NCBI GenBank assembly: GCA_937891125.1
Contig: CALAEZ010000107.1
Location: 1-15,538, forward strand
Origin: an uncultured Treponema sp.
Lineage (GTDB): Bacteria; Spirochaetota; Spirochaetia; Treponematales; Treponemataceae
Direction: 5' to 3'
DNA length: 15,538 nt
The notes beneath the pieces are model-generated. The model was not told the DNA's origin and ran no database searches. It saw only the letters and a list, made by a program, of their open reading frames with translations. This document shows, in pieces, positions 7,330 to 15,260 of the stretch (position 1 is the stretch's first letter; every line of letters starts with the position of its first letter). Position numbers and translations under genes: made by a program.

Positions 7330-7548
7330 TTAGGGCGACAGCATTTAAAAATTACTGTCAAATTATTCATAGAAAAATTGTCACACGGATATATTTATTA
7401 GGGTAGCTGTGCTAACGCAATGCGTCTAACGACGCTATGGGGTAATTTTTCTTAATAACCAGTCCTCCTATAAATTATATATTTTCATGATTTTCCGTTA
7501 GGAAAATCGAATCCGTGTGACATTTAAAAGTAAATGCTGTCGCCCTTA
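7330..7548. mobile_element. MITE-like element with nested inverted repeats and TTA duplication
   Basis: Outer terminal repeats are perfect over 15 bp: GGGCGACAGCATTTA (7333-7347) and its reverse complement (7531-7545). A direct TTA lies on each side (7330-7332 and 7546-7548), as a 3-bp target duplication would. A second, inner inverted repeat, GTCACACGGAT (7380-7390) and ATCCGTGTGAC (7511-7521), is nested inside. The left arm has 32 bp between the two repeats and the right arm only 9. The AT-rich interior holds two more hairpins, GCGTC-TAAC-GACGC (7422-7435) and GATTTTCC-GTTA-GGAAAATC (7489-7508), but no coding frame. This fits a non-autonomous transposable element. A structured RNA is the alternative. 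Nothing is recognised in the neighbouring 7549-7677. Confidence 0.65.
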
Positions 7549-7677
7549 TGCAAGCGGCGGCACAACGCTGTTTGCACATGATGTGGAGTAAAAAGCAAAC
7601 AAGCGCTGCCAAAGCAAAAGCAAGCGCCCGCGTTGCAAATAAGTGCAGCACGTGCGCTGTGGCAAAAGCAAAACAAC

Positions 7678-7709
7678 GCGCTCTGTAGACAATAGTACTT
7701 ACAGAGCGC
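7678..7709 (-). terminator. Terminator-like hairpin at the 3' end of the minus-strand run
   Basis: GCGCTCTGTA (7678-7687) pairs perfectly with TACAGAGCGC (7700-7709) around a 12-base loop. The stem extends by AACAA/TTGTT across one mismatch. Read on the minus strand it is followed by GTTGTTTTGCTTTT, which is T-rich though not a pure T run. It lies about 30 bp beyond the transposase remnant and is the first plausible stop for transcription of the run that includes thrC. Confidence 0.6.
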
Positions 7710-7737
7710 ATTGTTGTTTGTGTGGCGGTGAGGCGTG

Positions 7738-8337
7738 TTATTTCAATTGTGCTATTTCATCAAGTGGTAAGCCTACAGTCTGCGCGATCTGCTCTTCGGT
7801 CAGCACGCGTAGTGAAAGCAAGTTGCGTGCCGCCTCAAGCGCCTTTGTGCGGGAGCCTTCGGCAATACCTTCGTCCTTGCCGTCTTGGAAAATATCGCGT
7901 TCGTATACGTCCTGGTCAAACTCGCATAAAATGTTTCCCATAATCTGACTTTTCTCCTTCTTAAAAAGACCGTCCAGCAGATTTTCCCTAATTGCCCAGT
8001 CTACGGCGTCTTCGGTAGCATTTTCTAATGTCATGCCGCTTGCCTTGTTCTGCTTAACGCGCTCAACAAATCTACAGTAATCATACAGCGGTTTGCACTT
8101 TTTGTGTTGCGCCGTATTGTGTTCTGCGTTTATGTTTATAACCTTGCACGTCCATTCAAACCTGCTGTCAGTACGCGACAGTTCAAAGGCGTCCGAAAGC
8201 TTCAGCTCGGTAACGTCTGCTAGTTCTCTGCTTCCTGTGTAAAAGACAATGTATTCTGGTGTCGGAATCTTACGCAGCGAGGAGGTGAAGAGTCCGATGT
8301 TGCGAGTGGGGGCAAAAAAACTGTATCTGCACTGCGT
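7738..8337 (-). pseudogene. Truncated Rpn/PD-(D/E)XK-type transposase (copy 2)
   Basis: An uninterrupted frame of 199 codons, bounded by TGA at 8340-8338 and TAA at 7740-7738, reads as the middle and end of an Rpn-type transposase. Visible are KIPTPEYIVFYTG, TELKLSDAFEL, a degenerate VININAEHN, CKPLYDYCRFVERVKQN, AVDWAIRENLLDGLFKK and then DGKDEGIAEGSR, LEAARNLLSLR and LTEEQIA. The N-terminal nuclease core that would carry the catalytic Asp and Glu/Gln residues is missing, and the frame has no start codon before an internal ATG at 8034. It continues in the same frame straight after the stop codon of the HD-domain gene. That suggests the element was cut off by, or fused onto, the end of that gene. 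The tail matches copy 1 at 1570-1794. Confidence 0.82.
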
Positions 8338-8362
8338 TCAAGACGAACTTGCACTGCGTTCA
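8328..8362. repeat. 13-bp direct repeat at the HD gene/transposase remnant junction
   Basis: TGCACTGCGTTCA occurs at 8328-8340 and again at 8350-8362, separated by 9 bp. The first copy contains the HD gene stop codon on the minus strand; the second lies just inside the gene. It could be a duplication made when the junction formed. Confidence 0.7.
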
Positions 8363-9054
8363 CACAAAAGTGCTTGCTGCTCTGAGGAATTCTCAAGGAA
8401 GGTGTGCATATTTTTCAGGAGCTTTGTCTCCTTTTTAAGCCAGCCTTTTTCGACGGCGCGGTCAAGATTTTTGCTAATCCAGGCGTGCACACGTGGCATA
8501 AAGTCTTTTATAACAGCCATGCGCTTTTCAACCTGTGGTCTTGAAACGCCACTTTCTTTCCATGAAGTGCCTTCAGTAAGTGTGTTGTGTAAAAGTGGCT
8601 GTAGGCTGTCTAAGCAGGCGGCGTATTTAGCGTCTGCCGTTGTGCGCGCGTCAAATTCTTCCCAAAGCGAACGTAGGCGCGTGCCTTCAGAAGCGGGGAG
8701 CTGGCTAAACAGGCGGTCGGCGGCTTTTCTTTCGCGGTCTTGTTTGCTTTCGGCTCCTTTTTCGTCATAGGCAAAGGTGTCGCCTGCGTAGATTTCGACT
8801 AAATCGTGCACAACGCACAGCGTGCAGGCGCGCGCGGTGTCAACCGGTTCTGCTGCATAGTCTGCAAACAAAAGCGCCATGACGGCGATGTGCCAGGAAT
8901 GTTCTGCGTCATTTTCACGCCTGCTTCTGTCAATAAGCAGGGTATGGCGCAGAATATGCGTCATCTTGTCTATTTCTGCAGTAAACTTCAAGAGCGCATC
9001 GAGCTGTATGTCGCCGCTTGGTAAGAACTGCTGCAAAAAATCCACGTCAGACAT
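8338..9054 (-). CDS. HD-domain protein, YfbR/HDDC2-like 5'-nucleotidase
   Basis: A 238-residue protein from the ATG at 9054, 17 bp after the thrC stop, with only a weak AGAAG upstream. An alternative ATG at 9093 would overlap thrC and has its AGGA touching the codon. Metal-binding HD signature residues, counted from 9054, are His52 (NDAEHSWH), His83-Asp84 (VVHDLVE), Glu87 and Asp149 (ACLDSLQPLL). They sit in a helical fold with the opening KFTAEIDKMTHILRHTLL. Enzymes with this layout (YfbR, HDDC2) dephosphorylate deoxynucleoside 5'-monophosphates; the substrate here is not proven. It follows thrC and a lipoprotein on the same strand, probably in one transcript. The last residues (CERSASSS) come from a 13-bp repeat at the junction with a transposase remnant, so the native C-terminus may have been altered. 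Confidence 0.82.
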   Translation of the reverse strand: MSDVDFLQQFLPSGDIQLDALLKFTAEIDKMTHILRHTLLIDRSRRENDAEHSWHIAVMALLFADYAAEPVDTARACTLCVVHDLVEIYAGDTFAYDEKGAESKQDRERKAADRLFSQLPASEGTRLRSLWEEFDARTTADAKYAACLDSLQPLLHNTLTEGTSWKESGVSRPQVEKRMAVIKDFMPRVHAWISKNLDRAVEKGWLKKETKLLKNMHTFLENSSEQQALLCERSASSS

Positions 9055-9071
9055 GGCGACAACGGCTTCTG

Positions 9072-10484
9072 TTACAGATTTGCAAGCAGCCATTCCTTAA
9101 ACTGGCTGTAGCTGTTTTCCATAGGAATAGCCCTGTCTTCAAGCTGCAAAACGCGCTCCAGGCGGTCGGGAACAACAGGAGTGCGGTTGATGGCATTTGC
9201 AACCGTCTCGCTGAATTTTGCCGGATGCGCAGTCTCAAGAATAATGCCGAGCGCATTTTTGTTCAGCACTTCCTGATACCAAACCGGCAGATTTGGTGTT
9301 AAGCCAGGTTTTGTGTAGTCGCCTTTTTCGCCATTTTTGAGCTTTTCAAAGCCGCCGTTTCTGATGTCGCTCCAAGCCTTCCAGCCGACCGCGCCGTGTG
9401 GGTCAATGGTGTAGCCCGTGCGGTCAAAGCAGTCCTTTATTGAGGCAAGAATGCCGTCGTTGTCAAGCCAGTAAGAAGCGAACAGCGCGCGGACTTGTTC
9501 GAGCGTGTACATTGCTTTAATGCGCTCGTAATTTGAAGGCGCGCCAACGTCCATGGCGTTTGCGTAGGTTTCGACAGAAGCGCGTGCTTCGTAGGTGCCC
9601 GTTGCAATCCAGTCGGGAATGGTGCGGTTTGTGTTGGTAGCTGCCACAAAGCCGGTTATCGGAGCGCCCATTTCGCGGGCAATCAGACCGCTGGTGAGGT
9701 TACCAAAGTTTCCGCTCGGAACGACAGCGATGATCGCTGGCTTTTCAATCTTGTTATTGCGCCAACTTGCATTGCGGACAACGAGTGAAGAATACATATA
9801 GTAAAAGCTTTGTGGTAACAGACGAGAGATGTTTATCGAATTTGCTGATGACAGGCGCAATTTTGCGCGGAGCTCGGCATCGGTAAAGGCGGTTTTTACG
9901 AGCTTCTGGCAGTCGTCAAAGGTGCCCTTAACCTTTAATGCGCGCACGTTGCCGTCAAAGGTTGAAAGCTGCTTTTCCTGGAGCTTGCTAACCTTTCCCT
10001 CTGGATACAGAATGGTGACATCAAGCCCCGGCACATTGTGGAATGCGCTTCCAACGGCGCTCCCGGTATCGCCACTGGTGGCAACAAGAATGTGCAATGC
10101 CGAATCTTCGCCGCGGTTAAAGTATGACATGGCGCGTGCCATAAAGCGTGCGCCAAAGTCCTTAAACGCACAAGTCGGTCCATGGAAAAGCTCAAGCACG
10201 TATGAATGAGAATCAACCGCAACGGTTTTTGCGGGGAACGGATACGCATCCTGAATGATTGCCGCTAAATCGTTGTCAGGAATTTCGCCTGCAACATACG
10301 GCTTTGCCATTTCAAAAGCAATATCTCTAAAGCTCGGGTCGGTCGTACGGTTGGTAAAGCTTGCGTCTAATTTGGGAAACGAGGTCGGAATATATAAGCC
10401 GCCCGTTTTTTCGTTCATGCCGTTTACGACGGCAGTCTTAAAATCTGTTTTTACTGATGCATCTCTGGTATCGGTGTAAACCAT
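9072..10484 (-). CDS. thrC: Threonine synthase
   Basis: A 470-residue enzyme that converts O-phosphohomoserine to threonine using pyridoxal phosphate, the last step of threonine synthesis in the cytoplasm. The start at 10484 is set by GGGGGA five bases upstream; a longer frame to 10559 runs into the preceding gene. Motifs are GGLYIPTSFP (28-37), the PLP lysine Lys108 in FHGPTCAFKDFGARF, SGDTGSA (137-143), and PSGNFGN with TSG, which contact the cofactor phosphate. The length is normal for the family, and the C-terminal HPAKFSETV and PVVPDRL are also typical. It is 20 bp downstream of a lipoprotein gene and 17 bp upstream of the HD gene, so the three are probably co-transcribed. No leader peptide or riboswitch is visible. 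Confidence 0.96.
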   Translation of the reverse strand: MVYTDTRDASVKTDFKTAVVNGMNEKTGGLYIPTSFPKLDASFTNRTTDPSFRDIAFEMAKPYVAGEIPDNDLAAIIQDAYPFPAKTVAVDSHSYVLELFHGPTCAFKDFGARFMARAMSYFNRGEDSALHILVATSGDTGSAVGSAFHNVPGLDVTILYPEGKVSKLQEKQLSTFDGNVRALKVKGTFDDCQKLVKTAFTDAELRAKLRLSSANSINISRLLPQSFYYMYSSLVVRNASWRNNKIEKPAIIAVVPSGNFGNLTSGLIAREMGAPITGFVAATNTNRTIPDWIATGTYEARASVETYANAMDVGAPSNYERIKAMYTLEQVRALFASYWLDNDGILASIKDCFDRTGYTIDPHGAVGWKAWSDIRNGGFEKLKNGEKGDYTKPGLTPNLPVWYQEVLNKNALGIILETAHPAKFSETVANAINRTPVVPDRLERVLQLEDRAIPMENSYSQFKEWLLANL

Positions 10485-10504
10485 ACGAATCCCCCTGATT
10501 TTTG

Positions 10505-11533
10505 TTACAGTCCGTAATAGAGTTGTGTCGAAAGCTCTTGAGTGAGCGCTGTTCTGCATGAAACGAGCGCTGAGCCTTCCTGTTTTTCTGTTGCGCTTGA
10601 TTCTATGACTGTGTGATACAGCAGAGAACCATCCTTCATGGTAAGACAGGTTACGTCGGCAGTTAAGGTGCAGACAAAACCTGCGTCAGTTTTTTCGACT
10701 GGTGCGGCATATTTTACGGTGCCGTACACAAGATACGCACAGCTTGAGCCAAGCATTTGTTTTGCCGCTTTGTACACGGCGTCCTTGCTGCCACTGGCAA
10801 TCTGGTCGGTAAAATCAATGTTTCCCACGCTTGCAAAGCCTTTTTTCATCAGCGCGGTTAAAAGGCTTGAAGAGGAATCGCTTCTTGAGCGAATGGGTGC
10901 GCCCGATTTAGTAAAGTCAACAAGCGCTAAAACGCCGCCTGCGCGTGAAAGGCGTGTGCGTACTAAAAAGGGTGCGGTTACGCTTTTTTCTTGTGCAAGC
11001 TGCTCCGCTTCTTCGCTATCGGTAAGAAGTGCGGGAATAACGGGCGTAAAGCGCACCACGTCATTACAGGCTCGCGCAGGCGTTTCGGGTAAAAAGCGTA
11101 CCGTGCCGTCTTCCTGCGTTGTAAGCTCAAGCATGCGGTAGGTCACCGAGCCGTCTTCGGCACGACCTTGCGGTGCGCACACTAAAATTGAAAGCTCTTG
11201 TGCCGGCTTCCCATCGGCAAAGCGTGCGGTAAGTATATAGGGGCTTGCAAAAGCTTTCGTTGCAACCACTTCGCTGGGAGTGGCGGTAACCGAAAGCGTT
11301 ACTTCTGAAAGTAAGGCCTTGAAAGCTGCTAAGGCTTCGGCTTTTTCGTCAACGATAGGCGTTTGTGTTGTTTCAGCAGGGAGTTCATCCTCTTTTGGCG
11401 CAGCTTCTTCAAGCGACACGGGAGCAGGTGTATTTTCGCTCGGTAAGTCTTCCTGTGGCGCGTGCTTTGGCGTAGAAGCGCACGAAATGGCAGCAATGGA
11501 AGAGAGGAGCACGATATAAAATAGTATTTTCAT
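10505..11533 (-). CDS. Lipoprotein of unknown function (possible LpoB/CsgG-like C-terminus)
   Basis: A 342-residue lipoprotein with signal residues 1-17 and the lipobox AISC (Cys18). The start at 11533 has GAGGAA 11 bases upstream. Residues 19-60 are a Pro/Glu/Thr-rich flexible linker, then 70-180 look like a beta-rich domain (YILTARFADGKPAQELSILV). The C-terminal 130 residues (LLTALMKKGFASVGN, CAYLVYGTVKY, LTADVTCLTMKDGSLLYH) resemble the fold of LpoB and CsgG-type outer-membrane lipoproteins in the order of their elements. That likeness is weak and no function is assigned. A good promoter lies 37 bp upstream. It is the first gene of the run leading to thrC, a link that looks positional rather than functional. 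Confidence 0.85.
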   Translation of the reverse strand: MKILFYIVLLSSIAAISCASTPKHAPQEDLPSENTPAPVSLEEAAPKEDELPAETTQTPIVDEKAEALAAFKALLSEVTLSVTATPSEVVATKAFASPYILTARFADGKPAQELSILVCAPQGRAEDGSVTYRMLELTTQEDGTVRFLPETPARACNDVVRFTPVIPALLTDSEEAEQLAQEKSVTAPFLVRTRLSRAGGVLALVDFTKSGAPIRSRSDSSSSLLTALMKKGFASVGNIDFTDQIASGSKDAVYKAAKQMLGSSCAYLVYGTVKYAAPVEKTDAGFVCTLTADVTCLTMKDGSLLYHTVIESSATEKQEGSALVSCRTALTQELSTQLYYGL

Positions 11534-11569
11534 TTTTTGAAAGATTCCTCAAAGCTTTATTTTGCCGAA

Positions 11570-11598
11570 AGTATAGCGAATTGAAAGGATTTTCACAA
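11570..11598 (-). promoter_or_regulatory. Sigma-70-type promoter for the lipoprotein-thrC-HD run
   Basis: On the minus strand, TTGTGA (11598-11593) is followed after exactly 17 bp by TATACT (11575-11570). Transcription would start near 11563, about 30 bases before the lipoprotein ATG. The same 110-bp gap should also hold the divergent alr promoter, for which I see no equally good match. Confidence 0.7.
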
Positions 11599-11643
11599 GG
11601 TCAGTTGCTTAAATGTTGGTAAATGCTTAAAATTGCACTCGTT

Positions 11644-12822
11644 ATGAGAGCTACTGTTGCTGAAATCTCGCTAAAAAATCTTACCCACAATATTGGTCAA
11701 ATAAAAGCGCACCTAAAGCCCGGTGTCAAGCTGTGCATTGCAGTAAAGGCAGATGCCTACGGGCACGGAGCTGTGCCGTGTGCACGAACCGTGCTTGCTT
11801 CCGGTGCTGATTTTCTTGCGGTGGCGACGGTTGACGAAGGCATGGAGCTCAGGAATGCAGGCATTCAGGCGCCGATTTTGGTGTTGAGCCTGTGCACGCC
11901 GTCTGAAGTTGCTGATGTGGTGCGCCACACGCTTACGCCACTGGTGTTTGACGAGGATTATATTTTGCTTTTTGCCCAGGCTGCGCGCCGTGCGGGGAAA
12001 AAAGGCTTTCCGGTGCATTTGGCGGTTGATACCGGCATGGGAAGAATTGGCTGTTTTCCTGAGGAAGCGTCAGCTTTAGCCCGCCTGATTACCGAAGCTG
12101 AGCAGGGCTCGCTTTCGCTTGGCGGCATGTGTACGCATTTTGCGGCTTCTGATTCAGCTACAGCGCAGGATGCCGATTACACGAAAGCGCAGTTTGAGCG
12201 CTTTACACACGCTATCGAACAGGTGCGCTTAGCAGGCATTGCGCCAGGGATTTGTCATTGCGCAAACAGCGCAGCCTCGCTTGAAAAGCCGGAATACCAC
12301 CTTGATATGGCACGCAGTGGCATTACCGCGTATGGCTACTATCCTGACGGTAAGCCGCGCTCGTATTATGCAGCTCGTGGCGACAGTCTTGACCTGCGCC
12401 CGGTTATGACGCTTTCTACACAGGTTGTTTCTGTCCGACGCTTGAAAAAAGGCATGTCGGTAAGCTACGGTCACACCTGGACTGCGCCACACGACACCTA
12501 CATTGGCGTGCTTCCCGTGGGCTATGCTGACGGACTTTTGCGCCGGTTTGCACCGTTTTTGCGCGTTGCTGTTGGCGGAAAAAGCTATCCGGTGCGCGGT
12601 CGCATCTGCATGGATCAGTGCATGATTGAGCTAGGCCCGCTTTCTGCTACAGAGGCAGCGGCGCTCCGCTGGCAACGGGCTGTTTTGTTTGGTGACAGCG
12701 CTTCCGGCGCTCTGTGTGATGCGCAGCTGCTTGCTGATGAAACAGGCACGATAAGCTATGAGGTGACGAGCGCCATTACAAAGCGGGTGCCGCGGGTATT
12801 TGACGCTGCAGGTATTTCTTGA
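11644..12822 (+). CDS. alr: Alanine racemase
   Basis: A 392-residue PLP enzyme that interconverts L- and D-alanine for peptidoglycan. The start at 11644 (MRATVAEISLKNL) matches the usual N-terminus; an ATG at 11623 would add seven residues. Neither has a clear ribosome binding site. PLP lysine Lys35 is in AVKADAYGHG, and the second catalytic base Tyr275 is in VSYGHTW. Also visible are DTGMGRIG (129-136), the Arg of HLDMARSGI (Arg224), PVGYADG (291-297), and the conserved GRICMDQ (319-325). The length is normal. It is transcribed divergently from the lipoprotein-thrC run. Its 3' end overlaps the convergent folC by 47 bp, and no terminator separates the two. Confidence 0.95.
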   Translation: MRATVAEISLKNLTHNIGQIKAHLKPGVKLCIAVKADAYGHGAVPCARTVLASGADFLAVATVDEGMELRNAGIQAPILVLSLCTPSEVADVVRHTLTPLVFDEDYILLFAQAARRAGKKGFPVHLAVDTGMGRIGCFPEEASALARLITEAEQGSLSLGGMCTHFAASDSATAQDADYTKAQFERFTHAIEQVRLAGIAPGICHCANSAASLEKPEYHLDMARSGITAYGYYPDGKPRSYYAARGDSLDLRPVMTLSTQVVSVRRLKKGMSVSYGHTWTAPHDTYIGVLPVGYADGLLRRFAPFLRVAVGGKSYPVRGRICMDQCMIELGPLSATEAAALRWQRAVLFGDSASGALCDAQLLADETGTISYEVTSAITKRVPRVFDAAGIS

Positions 12823-14185
12823 TTTCTGCAAGCAAATAAAATGAGCCCGTTGCTAAAAGAAGCGCGTGCTCATCGTGCGCTTTTTTTAAGGCTAAGCTGA
12901 TTGCTTTTTCATAGTCGTCTGTGCAGGTAAAGAAGAGCCCTGCATCCTTAAACGCGCTTTCTAAGAGCGGAAGATTGCTCTGCTTAACGGCGCCCGGCCG
13001 CGTGAGCGTTATGTGTGAAAACCGCTTATTTTCCGCAAAAAGAAGCGCAATGTCGCGCATATCCTTGTCGGCAGCGCAGGCAAACAGCAAGTGTGCGGGT
13101 GATGAGGCGTGGTTTTTAAAGACGTCTGCAAAGGTTTCGAGTGTAAAGCGCACGCTGTTTACTGTGTGTGCGCCATCGAGCACGAGCGCTTGTATGCCAG
13201 CAAAGCCTGCGCGCAAAAGTGTATGCGGCTCGTACCACTCAAAGCGACCGGGAAGCCGTGCGTGCGCTAGTCCGCGTTCTATCGCTTTTTCGTCTATCGT
13301 AGGCAGTACGCTTTTTACGGTAACGGCAGCAAGGGCTGCGTTTTGTGCCTGAAAATTGCCAAACAGCTGCAAGCCCGCAGTCAGTGGGCGGGAAAAAAGA
13401 GAAGAGGTGAGGGTAACTTCCATACGGCAGGCATGTGCCTCGTCCTGCTTTTGGTAGCAGTTTTGTATCTGCACAAGCTGCGGACTCATAACGGTAAGCG
13501 GTGCTTTTTTTTCAGTGGCAATGCGTTCAAACACGCGCTGTACACTCGGCTCCTGCGCTGCGCTAAAGACTGGAACGCCTGCTTTTATGATGCCGCCTTT
13601 TTCTGCAGCAATTTCCTCTACCGTATTTCCTAAAAATTCGGTGTGCTCACGCTCAATAGGCGTAATGCAGCAGGCAACGGGCTGAATGACATTGGTGCTG
13701 TCGAGCCTGCCTCCTAAGCCGACTTCAAAAACGCTGTAGCTGACGTTGGCATGCTTAAAGCATAAAAATGCATACAGCGTCACCAGCTCAAACCAGGTGA
13801 GTCTGCGTCCTGCGGGAAGGGCGTCCTGCGGCAGCGCATCAATGGTGGCTCGCATCTCATCGCTTGCTGCCTGATAGACTGACTCTGCAAACGGTGCATG
13901 TGCGCCGCCAATGCGCTCAACAAAGTCAAGAATATGCGGCGAGGTGTATAAGCCCGTTTTGTTGCCTGCTTCTTCAAGAATTGCGCTGATGAATGCAGAT
14001 ACCGAGCCTTTTCCCTTAGAGCCTGCAACGTGAAAGCAGGGGGCGTGACGCTCCGGATGAGAAAACGTGCGGCATAAAAACTGCATGGTGTCAAGCCAGA
14101 AGATGTTTTTCTGCGGCGTTTTTTCAAAATTAAGGTAGTCATTGAGCCAGTGCTCAAGTTCGTCAAGGCAAGCGTAGACTGACAT
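12776..14185 (-). CDS. folC: Bifunctional folylpolyglutamate synthase/dihydrofolate synthase
   Basis: A 469-residue Mur-ligase-type enzyme that adds glutamate to dihydropteroate and to folates in the cytoplasm. The start at 14185 has GGAG six bases upstream. The ATP loop is VAGSKGKGSV (53-62), followed by GLYTSPHILDFVERI, LGGRLDSTNVI, the EHTEFLGNTVEEIAAEKGGI segment and, in the C-terminal domain, LVLDGAHTVNS and the closing GSFYLLAEI. The P-loop reads SKGKGS where TNGKGS is commoner, which should not matter. It lies 16 bp after manC on the same strand, so the two are likely one transcript. Its last 15 or so codons overlap the convergent alr, giving a tail (QRQIPAAPAL) that is probably not conserved. 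Whether both activities are present cannot be read from the sequence. Confidence 0.94.
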   Translation of the reverse strand: MSVYACLDELEHWLNDYLNFEKTPQKNIFWLDTMQFLCRTFSHPERHAPCFHVAGSKGKGSVSAFISAILEEAGNKTGLYTSPHILDFVERIGGAHAPFAESVYQAASDEMRATIDALPQDALPAGRRLTWFELVTLYAFLCFKHANVSYSVFEVGLGGRLDSTNVIQPVACCITPIEREHTEFLGNTVEEIAAEKGGIIKAGVPVFSAAQEPSVQRVFERIATEKKAPLTVMSPQLVQIQNCYQKQDEAHACRMEVTLTSSLFSRPLTAGLQLFGNFQAQNAALAAVTVKSVLPTIDEKAIERGLAHARLPGRFEWYEPHTLLRAGFAGIQALVLDGAHTVNSVRFTLETFADVFKNHASSPAHLLFACAADKDMRDIALLFAENKRFSHITLTRPGAVKQSNLPLLESAFKDAGLFFTCTDDYEKAISLALKKAHDEHALLLATGSFYLLAEIKKYLQRQIPAAPAL

Positions 14186-14201
14186 GCAATGCTCCGTTCG
14201 C

Positions 14202-15251
14202 TTACAAAAGGCTTTCGGCGGCTTTTTTTACGTCCTGCACCGCATGCTTATGTGCAATTAAAAGTCCTTGTTCGCTTTCAATTACAATGCAGTCCTGTAA
14301 GCCGAGAAGCGCTATCGGCCGTCCGCTTTGCGTGTACACAAAGGAGCCCGAGCTGTCTTTGAGAAAGGCTTTTGCTGCGTGTACGGCATTTTTCTGCTCG
14401 TCCTTTGCCGAAAGCTCCCAGACCATGTCCCATGAGCCCACGTCGCTCCAGCCAGCGTTTAATGGCACGACGACCGCCTTGCGTGTTTTTTCCATAACGG
14501 CATAGTCAATAGAGTCGCCCGCGATTTTTTCAAAGCTTGCTTTTTCCAGGCGAATGGTTGCTTGGTCGGTTGCTGCATTTTTGTAGGCGGCGGTGACGAG
14601 CGAAAGCATAGCGGGATTAAACTGGGCTATTTCGGTAAGCAAGAGCTGCGCGGGAATGACAAACATGCCGCTGTTCCAGAAATAGTTTCCTGCTGCAAGG
14701 TAGCGGGCGGCGGTCTGAGCATCGGGCTTTTCTTTAAAGGCGGTGACGGGATGAAAGGATGCGTCCTTGGTGCGTGCGGTTTCGATGTAACCGTAGCCCG
14801 TTTCTGCGCGGGTTGGCACAATGCCAAACAGCGCGTAGTTCCCAGAAAGCGCGGCGGTGCGTGCTATTGAAAGCGCTGCATGAAAAGCGGGAACGTCCTG
14901 GATGGTGTGGTCGCTTGCAAGCACGCATAAAAGGCCGTCTGCTTCATGCTCCTGTGCGTAGAGTGCGGCAGCGATGATAGCCGGAGCGGTGTTTTTTCCG
15001 ACTGGCTCAAGCATGACGGGACGAGCACCGACGTTGAGTGCAGAAAGCTGAGCCTGCACAAGCGAAAGGTGCTTTTCATTGCAGATAACAAGCGGCTCTG
15101 ACATAAAAGCAAGCCCGGTAAGCCGCTGCACGGTCTGTTGGATAAGCGTTTTATGTGGGTCGATGAGGGGTAAAAACTGTTTGGGAGTCTGTGGAGTAGA
15201 AAGTGGCCAGAGACGTGTTCCTGAGCCACCAGAAAGAATAACAGGTAACAT
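14202..15251 (-). CDS. manC: Mannose-1-phosphate guanylyltransferase
   Basis: A 349-residue enzyme making GDP-mannose from mannose-1-phosphate and GTP, the donor for mannose or fucose in surface glycans. Motifs are the nucleotide loop GGSGTRLWPLS (8-18), PKQFLPL (23-29), LEPVGKNTAPAI (81-92), the metal site ASDH (112-115), FKEKP (172-176), WNSGMF (192-197), IDYAVMEK (248-255) and GWSDVGSW (267-274), followed by a short beta-helix ending. It lacks the C-terminal cupin isomerase domain of the long bifunctional form, so it should be monofunctional. No ribosome binding site precedes the ATG. A promoter-like pair would place the transcript start within a few bases of it. It is followed closely by folC. 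The symbol manC is used for the guanylyltransferase; the relation to any capsule or glycan cluster lies outside the window. Confidence 0.94.
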   Translation of the reverse strand: MLPVILSGGSGTRLWPLSTPQTPKQFLPLIDPHKTLIQQTVQRLTGLAFMSEPLVICNEKHLSLVQAQLSALNVGARPVMLEPVGKNTAPAIIAAALYAQEHEADGLLCVLASDHTIQDVPAFHAALSIARTAALSGNYALFGIVPTRAETGYGYIETARTKDASFHPVTAFKEKPDAQTAARYLAAGNYFWNSGMFVIPAQLLLTEIAQFNPAMLSLVTAAYKNAATDQATIRLEKASFEKIAGDSIDYAVMEKTRKAVVVPLNAGWSDVGSWDMVWELSAKDEQKNAVHAAKAFLKDSSGSFVYTQSGRPIALLGLQDCIVIESEQGLLIAHKHAVQDVKKAAESLL

Positions 15252-15260
15252 AGTGCAAAG

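Noticed and set aside
7424..7503. Possible attC site between GTCTAAC and GTTAGGA
   Set aside because: The two ends are not complementary over seven bases and the interior is not palindromic. The sequence lies inside the MITE-like element, which explains the region better.
7500..7520. TTCGAATCC-like T-arm suggesting a tRNA
   Set aside because: No acceptor, anticodon or D-arm can be built around it, and the bases belong to the inner inverted repeat of the MITE-like element.
7546..7677. Short CAAG/AAGC-rich stretch resembling a repeat array
   Set aside because: The units are irregular in length and sequence, so this is compositional bias and not a CRISPR or tandem array.
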